NCBI RefSeq assembly: GCF_039889165.1
Contig: NZ_JAYMYY010000004.1
Location: 363,020 to 427,019 of the forward strand
DNA: 64,000 bases
DNA from: Pseudocitrobacter cyperus
GTDB taxonomy: Bacteria > Pseudomonadota > Gammaproteobacteria > Enterobacterales > Enterobacteriaceae
Direction: 5' to 3'
In this document: positions 50,710 to 59,860 of the stretch, in pieces
Numbering within the stretch: position 1 is the stretch's first letter
Layout of the letters: every line of letters begins with the position of its first letter
Position numbers and translations under genes: made by a program
The notes under the pieces: model-generated
What the model saw: only the letters and a program-made list of their open reading frames with translations
What the model was told of the DNA's origin: nothing
The model's database searches: none

Positions 50710-50876
50710 CACTACCTCTTACAGCCCGTGCAATAATAAGTATATCTGCCATTTATTAATGTGCTTATTTTATGAGCGACATGGTGGCTGGTGAAGAAAG
50801 CAGCAGTTATGCAGTAAGGCGCTGTCAGCGGGGAAGTTTTGTTCTACACTGGGCTAAAACGTTGAGGAGTGTACAT

Positions 50877-51065
50877 ATGCAGGTGAATGATCGTGTTACG
50901 GTCAAAACGGATGGCGGCCCACGCCGATCGGGCGTCGTGCTGGCGATTGAGCAGTTTAGTGAAGGAACGATGTATCTGGTCTCGCTGGAAGATTATCCGC
51001 TCGGCATCTGGTTTTTTAATGAAAACGGCCACCCGGACGGCATTTTTGTAGAGAAAGTTGATTAA
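50877..51065 (+). CDS. dsrB: DsrB small protein
   Basis: A 62-residue protein (MQVNDRVTVKTDGGPRRSG...) matching E. coli DsrB over its full length. Function unknown; its gene is sigma-S dependent in E. coli. GAGGAG ribosome-binding site. Lies between dsrA/yodD and rcsA as expected. Confidence 0.93.
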   Translation: MQVNDRVTVKTDGGPRRSGVVLAIEQFSEGTMYLVSLEDYPLGIWFFNENGHPDGIFVEKVD

Positions 51066-51080
51066 CGCGTGGTTGAATTG

Positions 51081-51102
51081 ACTGGCGGTATTATCCGCCA
51101 GT
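51081..51102. terminator. Hairpin between dsrB and rcsA
   Basis: ACTGGCGG (51081-51088) pairs with CCGCCAGT (51095-51102) between convergent genes; no clear T run. Confidence 0.5.
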
Positions 51103-51111
51103 AAGCCGACA

Positions 51112-51735
51112 TTAACGCATATTCACGTAAATACCGGAGGTAACATTCTCTGCTAAACGCACAACATGATAGATCACCTGCTTATTATGCGTTTTAATTT
51201 TCCTCTTGATATTACCCTTATGTGACGATACCGTTTTGGCCTTAATATTCATCTGGTCGGATATCTGAATCGTTCCCTGTCCCGACATCCACATCCGTAA
51301 CATGCTCGATTCCGTGCGACTTAATGACAAAGTTGACATGTTGATCTGTTTTACGTTGTCAGTTTCTTTTTTCAGATAATTCCCTAAAATATCATCTAAC
51401 GTTTCTGGTTTGATCGACTTGGAGCTAATTAACAGATTACTCCTAACCAGTAAATATTCATCAAAATGGATATTTGCAATCGCCATAAAAACGATAAACA
51501 GCGTCCTGGGGTGTTGATTAATGATTTGTTTGATGTGCTGACTGCTTTGCGAATCATGGATAAAACAGTCTTCATTAATGAACACCACAGACGGGCGGCG
51601 GGCTGTACACAAAGCTGCTAATCCGTCGACGTCGCTAACGTTATCAATATCGCGCTTCTTAACCCCTCGACTCGTCAAGTACCCTGTCAATCCTAGCCGG
51701 GTGTAACTGCATAGATCCATAATAATCGTTGACAT
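51112..51735 (-). CDS. rcsA: RcsA capsule regulator
   Basis: A 207-residue LuxR/FixJ-type auxiliary regulator that heterodimerises with RcsB to activate colanic-acid genes and repress flagella. The receiver-like N-terminal half starts MSTIIMDLCSYTRLGLTGYL; the helix-turn-helix is at about 140-195 (LSLSRTESSMLRMWMSGQG, INIKAKTVSSHKGNIKRK with M at its start). In this family it is an unstable Lon substrate and its transcription is H-NS-silenced and DsrA-relieved, fitting the neighbouring dsrA. Confidence 0.95.
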   Translation of the reverse strand: MSTIIMDLCSYTRLGLTGYLTSRGVKKRDIDNVSDVDGLAALCTARRPSVVFINEDCFIHDSQSSQHIKQIINQHPRTLFIVFMAIANIHFDEYLLVRSNLLISSKSIKPETLDDILGNYLKKETDNVKQINMSTLSLSRTESSMLRMWMSGQGTIQISDQMNIKAKTVSSHKGNIKRKIKTHNKQVIYHVVRLAENVTSGIYVNMR

Positions 51736-51877
51736 GGCATACCCTCACTCAATGCGTAACGATAATTAACCCCATGCCTGAGCGCTCCATAACTGTCTGG
51801 CTAAATTAATAAATCAAAGAGCAGGGTGAAGACGATCAGGCGGCCTCAACTATCCCGTAAAGTTACGTATAATTTGC

Positions 51878-51893
51878 CAGGAATCATCTCAAA
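51878..51893 (-). promoter_or_regulatory. Possible RcsAB box upstream of rcsA
   Basis: On the minus strand TTGAGATGATTCCTGG resembles the RcsAB consensus (TAAGAATATTCCTA) with several mismatches, about 150 bases before the rcsA start, where autoregulation would act. Confidence 0.3.
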
Positions 51894-52012
51894 GTAAAGT
51901 AAATGTTATGTTATGTGAGGAGGGTAAAAACAAATAATCCGCGCCAGATATATCCTGGTTGATGTTTTAGATAATTTATTTTAGGAATTTCCTTACAATA
52001 ACGGAGAGGGAA

Positions 52013-52807
52013 TTATCGAGAGTTGAGTTGCGGTAACTCGCTGATAATATCGGCTAAAAGATCGAATATTTCGCTAAATAAATGTTCACAAAAAGGTGCA
52101 ATCAATGGCATTAACGCCGCCATTAATAATATCCCTACAGTTAATGTGACCGGAAAGCCAATCACGAATACGGATAACTGTGGTGCCATACGATTAAGCA
52201 TACCTAATGCAAGGTTAACCGTGAGCAGCAGTGTAATGACCGGTAACGCCAGCATCAGGCCGTTGAGAAAGATAAGCCCTCCGGCGCGGGAGAGCGCCAG
52301 AAACGCATTGCTGTTAATCGGCTCGCCGCCAATGGGGAGGGTGTGAAATGTATCGACCAGCAGCGAAATGAGCCATAAATGGCCATTAAAAACGAGAAAA
52401 AGCAGCATCGCGAGCATATCCATAATGCGCGCCAGCACCGGCATGTTCAGGTTACTGCCCGGGTCGACAAAGGTCGCGAACGATAGCCCCATTTGCAGAC
52501 CGATGATCTCCCCGGCGGTTCGCACGGCGGCGAAGGCGAACTGCATGGTAAAGCCGAGAGCGATGCCGATCAGAATCTGTTGCAGCGCCAGCCACAGCGC
52601 ATCGGGTGAAAATAGCGGGACATCCGGCACGGGTATTGAGGGTGCGATAACCACCGTGATCACCAGCCCCAGCCCGAGTTTGACCCGTTTGGGCACGGTT
52701 CGCTCGCTTAATATGGGGGCTGTCGAAATCAGCGCCAGTACGCGCAGCAGCGGCCAGAAGTAGAGACTTAGCCAGTGGATCCACTGGTCGCTGGTGATGT
52801 TAATCAT
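52013..52807 (-). CDS. fliR: FliR flagellar export gate protein
   Basis: A 264-residue inner-membrane component of the flagellar type III export gate with six hydrophobic segments (DQWIHWLSLYFWPLLRVLALIS at the start, ALPVITLLLTVNLALGMLNRMAPQ before the last helices). Last gene of the fliLMNOPQR operon, 5 bases after fliQ. Length matches Salmonella (264). Confidence 0.95.
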   Translation of the reverse strand: MINITSDQWIHWLSLYFWPLLRVLALISTAPILSERTVPKRVKLGLGLVITVVIAPSIPVPDVPLFSPDALWLALQQILIGIALGFTMQFAFAAVRTAGEIIGLQMGLSFATFVDPGSNLNMPVLARIMDMLAMLLFLVFNGHLWLISLLVDTFHTLPIGGEPINSNAFLALSRAGGLIFLNGLMLALPVITLLLTVNLALGMLNRMAPQLSVFVIGFPVTLTVGILLMAALMPLIAPFCEHLFSEIFDLLADIISELPQLNSR

Positions 52808-52812
52808 CGTGG

Positions 52813-53082
52813 TTAGCCGATGATGTAAGGGATGTTATTGAACAGGGTGCGGACATAATCCAGCAGGAGGTTGAGCATCCACGGCCCGGCGATAACAATA
52901 GCAATAAACACGGCAATAATTTTGGGGATGAATGACAGGGTCATTTCGTTAATTTGCGTCGCCGCCTGCAAAATACTGATCACAAGGCCGGTTATCAACG
53001 CGACCAACAGCAGCGGGGCGGCCAGCGCCAGGGCGACTTTCATCGCCTCGGTGCCCATCATCATCACCGATTCTGGTGTCAT
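52813..53082 (-). CDS. fliQ: FliQ flagellar export gate protein
   Basis: An 89-residue protein with two hydrophobic helices (LALAAPLLLVALITGLVISIL and IIAVFIAIVIAGPWMLNLLL) typical of FliQ. Part of the FliPQR gate. Starts MTPESVMMMG; 12 bases after fliP. Confidence 0.96.
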   Translation of the reverse strand: MTPESVMMMGTEAMKVALALAAPLLLVALITGLVISILQAATQINEMTLSFIPKIIAVFIAIVIAGPWMLNLLLDYVRTLFNNIPYIIG

Positions 53083-53094
53083 GGCATGCTCCTG

Positions 53095-53832
53095 TTAACT
53101 GTAAAAACTCTGCGCCAGCGAACCGACCAGCAGTTGCCAGCCGTCGACCAGTACGAACAGCATCAGCTTAAATGGCAGCGCGATGGTGGCAGGCGGCACC
53201 ATCATCATCCCCAACGCCATCAGTACGCTTGCGATCACCAGGTCAATAATCAGGAACGGGATGAAAATGGTGAAACCAATCTGGAATGCCGTTTTGAGTT
53301 CACTGGTTACGTAGGCGGGCAGCAAAATGCGCAGCGGTACCGCTTCCGGCCCCTCTAATGGCGCGCTGTTCGCCAGGCGGGCAAACAGCGCCAGATCGGC
53401 TTCTCGCGTCTGGCGCAGCATAAATTCTCGCAGCGGCTGCGAGCCTTTATCCATTGCTTCCTGTAATGAGATTTTATCCTCACTGAAAGGCTGATACGCC
53501 TCGGTGTAAATTTTATCGATAACCGGCGACATGATAAAAAAGGTCAAAAACAGCGCCAGCCCCAGCAACACCTGGTTTGGTGGGGCGGAAGGGGTACCGA
53601 GGGCGTTACGCAGCAGGCCAAAAACGATGATGATGCGGGTGAAGCTGGTCATCATCAGCAGGATGGCGGGAATGAAGGTCAGCGAGGTGATAAACACCAG
53701 CGTCTGTACCGGCAAAGACCAGCTCTGGCCCCCGCCTGGCAGCGGCTGGCTCACCAGCCCCGGTAACTGGGCGAACGCCGCCGGAGAGAGCAACCACAGC
53801 GCGGCAAACAGAACAGGGAGAAAACGGCGCAT
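53095..53832 (-). CDS. fliP: FliP flagellar export gate protein
   Basis: A 245-residue membrane protein with a cleavable signal peptide (MRRFLPVLFAALWLLSPAAFA), unusual among export gate parts but known for FliP. Conserved PPNQVLLGLALFLTFFIMSP and the C-terminal MMVPPATIALPFKLMLFVL segments. Its first base overlaps the fliO stop. Confidence 0.96.
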   Translation of the reverse strand: MRRFLPVLFAALWLLSPAAFAQLPGLVSQPLPGGGQSWSLPVQTLVFITSLTFIPAILLMMTSFTRIIIVFGLLRNALGTPSAPPNQVLLGLALFLTFFIMSPVIDKIYTEAYQPFSEDKISLQEAMDKGSQPLREFMLRQTREADLALFARLANSAPLEGPEAVPLRILLPAYVTSELKTAFQIGFTIFIPFLIIDLVIASVLMALGMMMVPPATIALPFKLMLFVLVDGWQLLVGSLAQSFYS

Positions 53833-54209
53833 CAGGATCTCCGGGGACGCTGTAAAACGTTTTTCATCAGTGATGAAAAGTCGGGGGAAGAGGTTGGGGC
53901 AGGCTCCGGCGATGCGGGAGGTAGCGTATGCAGTAACGTGACCTGATTGGCCGTGACACCCAGCACCAGCCGCGCATCTTCTACGTTAACCACCACTACG
54001 CGTTCGCGCGGGCCAAGAGAGGCGCTGGCGCTCACCTTCAGCCCCTGTATACCGCGTGTATTTGCGCCGCTAATGCCAAGACGCTTGACCAGCCACGCAC
54101 CGGCGAGGATCAGTACGATTATTCCCAGCAGCGCGCCGCTCACCTGGATTAACGGCGAGGCATCGGGCGCAGAGGCGTGTGCAACGGTGGCGTGGGTTGG
54201 GCTTTTCAT
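53832..54209 (-). CDS. fliO: FliO flagellar assembly protein
   Basis: A 125-residue bitopic membrane protein that assists FliP oligomer assembly. One helix (ALLGIIVLILAGAWLVKRLG) near residues 27-47 then a cytoplasmic SH3-like domain (LGPRERVVVVNVEDARLVLGVT). Variable N-terminus as usual. 2 bases after fliN. Confidence 0.93.
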   Translation of the reverse strand: MKSPTHATVAHASAPDASPLIQVSGALLGIIVLILAGAWLVKRLGISGANTRGIQGLKVSASASLGPRERVVVVNVEDARLVLGVTANQVTLLHTLPPASPEPAPTSSPDFSSLMKNVLQRPRRS

Positions 54210-54211
54210 GG

Positions 54212-54625
54212 TTAACGACTCAGGCGCCGCATACGCTCGGAGGGCGTAATGATATCGGTGATCCGCACACCATATTTATCCGCCACTACCACCACTTCGC
54301 CCTGGGCAATCAGGTAGCCGTTAATCAGAATGTCGAGGGGTTCGCCCGCTAAACCATCCAGCGCCACGACGGAACCCTGTGTCAGACGCAGTAATTCTTT
54401 TATGGTCATCCGGGTGCGGCCCAGTTCAACGGTCAGCTTAACCGGGATATCCATAATCAAATCGATATCCTGTAATGTCCCGCTGACATCGCCGCCGCCA
54501 AGCTGCTGGAACACGGCATCCGCCGCGCTTTTATTGCCGGTAGCTTGTTGCTCATTCAACGCTTCAGCCCACAGATCGTCCATTGCGCCATTGTTGTCGT
54601 CGGACGGATTATTCATATCACTCAT
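54212..54625 (-). CDS. fliN: FliN flagellar switch protein
   Basis: A 137-residue C-ring protein with the SpoA domain (DIPVKLTVELGRTRMTIKELL, AGEPLDILINGYLIAQGEVV). Works with FliG and FliM in direction switching and docks FliH/FliI. Overlaps fliM by 4 bases. Confidence 0.97.
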   Translation of the reverse strand: MSDMNNPSDDNNGAMDDLWAEALNEQQATGNKSAADAVFQQLGGGDVSGTLQDIDLIMDIPVKLTVELGRTRMTIKELLRLTQGSVVALDGLAGEPLDILINGYLIAQGEVVVVADKYGVRITDIITPSERMRRLSR

Positions 54626-55626
54626 TTGGGCTGTTCCTCATTCAGCGAATTTAAAATCGGGTTAATCAGGTGTTCGACGCGTAACGCATACTGACCCTTC
54701 ACGGTGCCGTACTGACTGGTGAGCACCGGCACGCCATCGACATGAGCGATAATGCGATCGGGCTTTTCAATCGGCAGCACATCGCCGGGTTTCAGTTTCA
54801 GGATCTGCGACAGGCGCAGGGAGATATCGGCAAAACTGGCAACCAGTTCCAGTTCTGAATGTTGCACCTGGCGCACCAGATTTTCGCGCCAGTTCTGATC
54901 CTCATGGCGCGAGTTCTCCAGTGGCGGATTAACCAGCAATTCCCGCAGCGGTTCAATCATGCTGAATGGCAGGCAGATATTGAACTCGCCGGTCAGGTTG
55001 CCAATTTCGACGTGAAACGGCGTATTGACCACGATGTCGTTTGGCGACGTGGTGATGTTGGTAAATTTCACCTGCATTTCGGAGCGGACGTACTCCACTT
55101 CGAGCGGGTTAATCGCCTTCCACGCGTCGCTGTAGCCTTCCAGCGCTAACTTCAACATTCGGTTGATAACGCGCTGTTCCGTATGAGTAAACTCGCGGCC
55201 TTCCACTTTGGTCGGGAAACGCCCGTCGCCGCCAAACAGGTTGTCGACGGCAATAAACACCAGACCCGGGGAGAAGACGAACAGCCCGGTACCGCGCAGC
55301 GGTTTCAGGTGGATCAGGTTCAGGTTGGTCGGCACCGGCAGGTTGCGCGCAAATTCATGATAGGGCTGAATTTTAATTGCCCCGACGGTAATATCCGGGC
55401 TGCGGCGCAGCAGGTTGAATAACCCCATGCGGAACTGGCGCGCGAAACGCTCGTTGATGATCTCCAGCGCCTGTAAACGTTCGCGCACCACGCGGCGCTG
55501 GGTATTCGGGTCATAGGGACGAATATCGTTTTCGCCCGTCACGCCCACCTGCGGTTCGTTGCTGTTATCGCTATCGCCGTTTAGCAGGGCGTCGATTTCG
55601 GCTTGTGAAAGAATGCTATCGCCCAT
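54622..55626 (-). CDS. fliM: FliM flagellar switch protein
   Basis: A 334-residue C-ring protein binding CheY-P. The N-terminal CheY-binding peptide MGDSILSQAEIDALLNGD marks the start at 55626; a longer frame to 55692 is spurious. The middle CheC-like domain includes SPDITVGAIKIQPYHEF and the C-terminal SpoA domain follows (LSQILKLKPGDVLPIE). 4 bases after fliL. Confidence 0.97.
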   Translation of the reverse strand: MGDSILSQAEIDALLNGDSDNSNEPQVGVTGENDIRPYDPNTQRRVVRERLQALEIINERFARQFRMGLFNLLRRSPDITVGAIKIQPYHEFARNLPVPTNLNLIHLKPLRGTGLFVFSPGLVFIAVDNLFGGDGRFPTKVEGREFTHTEQRVINRMLKLALEGYSDAWKAINPLEVEYVRSEMQVKFTNITTSPNDIVVNTPFHVEIGNLTGEFNICLPFSMIEPLRELLVNPPLENSRHEDQNWRENLVRQVQHSELELVASFADISLRLSQILKLKPGDVLPIEKPDRIIAHVDGVPVLTSQYGTVKGQYALRVEHLINPILNSLNEEQPK

Positions 55627-55630
55627 GGGA

Positions 55631-56098
55631 TTACCGCAAAATAAAAGCTGTATAGAGAACGTCGGTGACGTCCTGCTTTGGATGACCGGCAATCAGCGGT
55701 GTACTCAACGTCTCTTTAATGGCGGCGGCGAGTTTCTGTTTGCCGGCATCTGTCGCCAGTTGGCTGGCATCCTGGCGAGACAGCAACAGCAGCAAACGGC
55801 TGCGTACTTCCGGCAGGTATTCATTCAGACGGGCGCGCGTGGCTTCATCCTTCAGGCGCAGCGTAATACCGAGATAGAGCACGCGATCCGCGTCACCGAG
55901 GTTCACCGTAAAGGTATCCAGCGCGAAAAACACCGGTGCAGCGGGTGGGGGAGCTTCTGCTTTAGTCTCGTGCGTCCTGTTTTGCTGCATACGCCAGTAG
56001 CTGTACCCGGCAATGGCAAGGGCGGCGAGCGTAACGAGCAGCAGCAGCGGCAGCCATATCGCGCGCTTGCGGTTTTTGGTGATAGCGGTGTCGGTCAT
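55631..56098 (-). CDS. fliL: FliL flagellar basal-body protein
   Basis: A 155-residue single-pass inner-membrane protein of the basal body, helix at about 13-32 (IWLPLLLLVTLAALAIAGY), then a periplasmic domain (FFALDTFTVNLGDADRVLYLG). Stabilises the motor-stator region. First gene of fliLMNOPQR. Confidence 0.95.
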   Translation of the reverse strand: MTDTAITKNRKRAIWLPLLLLVTLAALAIAGYSYWRMQQNRTHETKAEAPPPAAPVFFALDTFTVNLGDADRVLYLGITLRLKDEATRARLNEYLPEVRSRLLLLLSRQDASQLATDAGKQKLAAAIKETLSTPLIAGHPKQDVTDVLYTAFILR

Positions 56099-56203
56099 CT
56101 GATGCGGTCTTCCTGTTGCGGTACAGCTTATCGAACGATTATCCCGTCTCCCGGGCGGGTCAAAGCGCGGAAAAGACGGGGATAATCATGCTTCCTCTGG
56201 CGT

Positions 56204-57334
56204 TCAGGCGAAAATGTCCACTCGCCCGTCACCGCGCGCAGCAGATTGCAGCGTGGCGGGAGCGATAGAGGTGTTTTCTTCTTCATCGACGCTAGCCGTA
56301 GTACGCCAGGCGGACTGTTGCCCTGAAGAGTGTTGTTGCTGTTGGCCTGCGAAACTCTCGCTGCTGATACTGCTCTGTCCAAGCTGAATACCGCTATCGG
56401 CCAGTTGCGCACGAAGAACGGGCAGCGCGGCTTCCAGCGCGGCGCGCACGTGACTGTGCGGCGACACCATCTGGATTTGCGCCTGGTTATCATCGAGCTT
56501 GAGTGAAATATGCACCTGGCCGAGATCTTCCGGATGCAGGCGCAGCTCCGCCGTCTGCTGACCCTGGCGGGTAAACAGGGTGATGTGCTGGCTGACGCTC
56601 TGCTGCCAGTCTGGTGAACCGAGGTGCGACTGGATAGTCGCCGCAGGTAGCGGCGGCGTGGTTTGCGTCGGCGCGCTTACCAGCGGGGAAGGCGCAGTTA
56701 TCGGCGCGGCGGCGGTCGGGGTACTTTCAGCCTCCACTTTCAGCATCTGCGGGGCGAGCTGTGGCGCAGATTGCGCGCCCGCGGGCAGTTCATTTTGGGT
56801 CTGTACGCTCAGCGTATTCTGGCTAAGAGAGTGCTTGTCGCCTGATTTCTGCGTACTCTGGTTTGACAGACCAGCGAATACCGTGGCGTTTTCGCTAACG
56901 GGCGTGGTGGTTTGCTGAAGGGGGGGCGCCGCTGGCAGCATCGCCATCAATGCGCTAATGCCTGCTGCGGAGGGGGCGTCAGCCGCTTGCGTTTCATCGC
57001 TCTCCTCAGGCTGCCTGGCCTCCTGAAGATCGCTTTTCAGATGCGACGCCAACTGGCTAAGCAGAGTGGGGGTTTCCTCCGGCGTTCCGGTTGGGATCTG
57101 CACCGCTTCCTGCCGGAGCAGCCATTCGGTAATTGATGTTTTTGCCGGTGTTTTTTCATCCGCCACGTTATTCAGCGCAGCAGATAGCGGCAGGGGACTC
57201 CCTGTTTTACTGTCGCCTGCTCCCAGGGCATCGCTCAGCAGGGCGAGAAAATTGTTCTCACCGCTGGCCGGGGCGCTCGGGTCGGAGGTTGTGCTATCAA
57301 CGTCCGTAGTCAGGAGGTTTAGTAAATTAATCAT
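56204..57334 (-). CDS. fliK: FliK hook-length control protein
   Basis: A 376-residue secreted ruler. A long low-complexity Pro/Thr/Gln/Ala-rich region (about 90-250) precedes the conserved C-terminal substrate-switch domain (LRLHPEDLGQVHISLKLDDNQAQ split around residues 265-290). Length is close to E. coli FliK (375). Last gene of fliFGHIJK, overlapping fliJ by 8 bases. Confidence 0.94.
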   Translation of the reverse strand: MINLLNLLTTDVDSTTSDPSAPASGENNFLALLSDALGAGDSKTGSPLPLSAALNNVADEKTPAKTSITEWLLRQEAVQIPTGTPEETPTLLSQLASHLKSDLQEARQPEESDETQAADAPSAAGISALMAMLPAAPPLQQTTTPVSENATVFAGLSNQSTQKSGDKHSLSQNTLSVQTQNELPAGAQSAPQLAPQMLKVEAESTPTAAAPITAPSPLVSAPTQTTPPLPAATIQSHLGSPDWQQSVSQHITLFTRQGQQTAELRLHPEDLGQVHISLKLDDNQAQIQMVSPHSHVRAALEAALPVLRAQLADSGIQLGQSSISSESFAGQQQQHSSGQQSAWRTTASVDEEENTSIAPATLQSAARGDGRVDIFA

Positions 57335-57773
57335 GACCCCTCCTTAACGTTGCCCGCTGGGCAAATTCATCCATTTTTTTCTGATCGGCACGGTTTTCCG
57401 CCAGCAGGGCGGCGCTGGCCTGACGTTCCTGAAGCGTTTCCCAGGCCTGAAGGCGCTGCTTTTTCTCACGCCAGAAGGTCAGTGCCTGTTCCACTTTCTG
57501 ATTCCATTGCAGCAGTTGCTGGCGGTGCTGTTCAATAGCCCCCTCCAGCGTCTGAATAAACTGCTGGTAGTTCTGCCAGCGCAGGCTGGCAATACCCTGG
57601 CTCATATCGTTATTAAGGCTATTCTGGTATTCAAGCTGGTAATCCATCAGCATCTGTAACTGCTCTTCGACCTTCTGAAAGCCGCGACGCATCTCGCCGA
57701 GCTTCAGCGCAGCGGTATCTACGTCGTTTTCTGCCAGCTCTTTGAGCGTGGCTAATGCACCATGTTGCGCCAT
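57327..57773 (-). CDS. fliJ: FliJ export chaperone-escort protein
   Basis: A 148-residue all-helical coiled-coil protein (LKELAENDVDTAALKLGEM, KKQRLQAWETLQERQ) that couples the FliI ATPase to FlhA. 21 bases after fliI, overlapping fliK. Confidence 0.94.
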   Translation of the reverse strand: MAQHGALATLKELAENDVDTAALKLGEMRRGFQKVEEQLQMLMDYQLEYQNSLNNDMSQGIASLRWQNYQQFIQTLEGAIEQHRQQLLQWNQKVEQALTFWREKKQRLQAWETLQERQASAALLAENRADQKKMDEFAQRATLRRGHD

Positions 57774-57794
57774 TTTTCTGCGCCTCCTGCTTCA

Positions 57795-59165
57795 TTACGT
57801 TGAAGGGAAAATTCGCTCAAGCCCCTGCAGAGAACTCTCCAGGTCAGCTTTTTCCAGAATGCCCTGCTGTAGAAATGCTTCCAGTTGCGGCCACAGGGTG
57901 ATGGCTTTATCCAGCATGGGATCGCTGCCACGGGCGTAGGCGCCGACGTTAACCAGATCGCGGTTGCGCTGAAAGCTGGAAAGCAGTTGTTTAAAATTCC
58001 GCACTCGCGCGTAGTGCTGTTCGCTGATTAGCGCGGTCATTGCGCGGCTGATAGAGGCTTCAATGTCGATGGCCGGATAGTGACCCGCCTCCGCCAGGCG
58101 ACGCGACAGGACAATATGACCATCGAGGATGGCGCGCGCGGAGTCGGCAATCGGATCCTGCTGATCGTCACCTTCGGTGAGTACCGTATAAAATGCGGTG
58201 ATAGAGCCGCCGCCGCTAATGCCGTTGCCTGCACGTTCAACCAGCGCGGGCAATTTGGCGAATACCGAAGGGGGATAGCCTTTCGTCGCGGGGGGTTCAC
58301 CAATCGCCAACGCAATCTCACGCTGCGCCATTGCATAACGCGTCAGGGAGTCCATTATCAGCAGGACATGCAGCCCACGATCGCGAAAATCTTCCGCGAC
58401 GCGGGTGGCGTAAGCGGCGCCCTGCATACGTAACAGCGGTGATACATCCGCGGGGGCGGCGATCACCACCGAGCGCGCGCGGCCTTCGCTGCCGAGTATA
58501 TTCTCGATAAAATCTTTCACTTCGCGTCCGCGCTCGCCAATCAGCCCGACGACAATCACATCGGCCTGGGTGTAGCGAGCCATCATCCCCAGCAGCACGC
58601 TTTTACCGACGCCGGAACCCGCAAACAGCCCCATACGCTGCCCGCGGCCGACGGTGAGTAGCGCATTGATAGGGCGCACACCGGTATCGAGGATCTGTTC
58701 AATCGGGGTGCGTTGCAGTGGGTTGAAGGGAGGGGTAATGAGCGCGCCGGTTTCCGTAGTTTCCGGGGCGGGAAGGCTGTCCAGCGGTTTGCCGCTGCCG
58801 TCGAGTACGCGGCCTAAAAGCGCCAGGCCAAGCGGTAGCTGTTTTCCGCTTTGCAGGCCGTCGCCGGAGGCATTCCGCGCATAAACACGAGCGCCGGGCA
58901 ATATGCCTTCCACTTCCTCCAGCGGCATCAGGAACAGACGCTGGCCATTGAAGCCGACCACTTCGCTCTCCACTTCCTGGGTCTCGCTGCCGGACTGGCG
59001 TTCAATAATACAGGTTGCGCCCAGCGGTAGTTGCAGCCCGGTCGCCTCCAGCAGCAGGCCGGTGGCGCGGGTGAGGCGGCCATAGCGACGCACGGTGGCG
59101 AGCTGGGTCATGCGCGCTTCCATGTTATCCAGCGTGTTTAGCCAACGGGTGAGACGAGCGGTCAT
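57795..59165 (-). CDS. fliI: FliI flagellum-specific ATPase
   Basis: A 456-residue F1-beta-like ATPase powering export. Walker A GLFAGSGVGKSVLLG near residue 178, Walker B VLLIMDSLTRYA near 263, and GEPPATKGYPPSVFAKLP after it. Shares one base with the fliH stop. Confidence 0.97.
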   Translation of the reverse strand: MTARLTRWLNTLDNMEARMTQLATVRRYGRLTRATGLLLEATGLQLPLGATCIIERQSGSETQEVESEVVGFNGQRLFLMPLEEVEGILPGARVYARNASGDGLQSGKQLPLGLALLGRVLDGSGKPLDSLPAPETTETGALITPPFNPLQRTPIEQILDTGVRPINALLTVGRGQRMGLFAGSGVGKSVLLGMMARYTQADVIVVGLIGERGREVKDFIENILGSEGRARSVVIAAPADVSPLLRMQGAAYATRVAEDFRDRGLHVLLIMDSLTRYAMAQREIALAIGEPPATKGYPPSVFAKLPALVERAGNGISGGGSITAFYTVLTEGDDQQDPIADSARAILDGHIVLSRRLAEAGHYPAIDIEASISRAMTALISEQHYARVRNFKQLLSSFQRNRDLVNVGAYARGSDPMLDKAITLWPQLEAFLQQGILEKADLESSLQGLERIFPST

Positions 59166-59860
59166 CAGCAGGCTCCCGGAGCGGCAAGGCGGCAGAGTTC
59201 CTGCCAGCGGGTCGCCACGCTTGCATCGAGATCGCCTTCGTCAGCGCTGACTTTGCAGCCGCCGGGATGCAGTGTCGGGTCGCCGCGCAGTCGCCAGCCA
59301 TGGAGACTTAATGTTGCCCCCAGCACCGCTTCGACCCGAGGAAGATCTTCCGGGCTGACGCGCAACTGTGGTTTACCGCTGAACAGGGGCTCCTGTTGCA
59401 GCAACGCCTGAATCTGTTTAATTAACGCGGAACTGTCGACCGATGTGGTCTCGCCGATGATTTGCCGCGCCGCTTCCAGCGCCATCTGCATCAGGCGTGA
59501 GGCAATCACGCTGTCCAGGGCATCAAGCGTGTGCTGAAATTCGCTGACCAGTTGCTGCATGCGTGCGTGCTGCGGCGCCTGCTCCTGTTGCGCCTGCGCC
59601 ATCCCCTGTTCGCGTCCCTGAGCAAGGCCTTCCTGGTACCCCTGCTGTTGCCCGGCGCTGCGGCCTTCCTGCATACCAGCCTGATAACCCTGCTCATGCG
59701 CCTGCATCTGGATCTGCGCCAGTTGCTGTTGACGTCGCGCTTCCTCAGAGAGGGCGACCTCCTCCGGCTCACTCTCTGTCACCGGAATGGGCAATTCGTC
59801 CTCTAAGGGGGGGGCGAGATCGTCAGGCAGCCAGATCTTCCATGGCGTGGTATCAGACAT
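59165..59860 (-). CDS. fliH: FliH export ATPase regulator
   Basis: A 231-residue stalk-like protein. N-terminus contains TPWKIWLPDDLAPP, the FliN-docking Trp region; a central repeat of GxxxG type (YQAGMQEGRSAGQQQGYQEG) is the family hallmark; the C-terminal domain ends CRLAAPGAC. Overlaps fliG by 8 bases. Confidence 0.95.
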   Translation of the reverse strand: MSDTTPWKIWLPDDLAPPLEDELPIPVTESEPEEVALSEEARRQQQLAQIQMQAHEQGYQAGMQEGRSAGQQQGYQEGLAQGREQGMAQAQQEQAPQHARMQQLVSEFQHTLDALDSVIASRLMQMALEAARQIIGETTSVDSSALIKQIQALLQQEPLFSGKPQLRVSPEDLPRVEAVLGATLSLHGWRLRGDPTLHPGGCKVSADEGDLDASVATRWQELCRLAAPGAC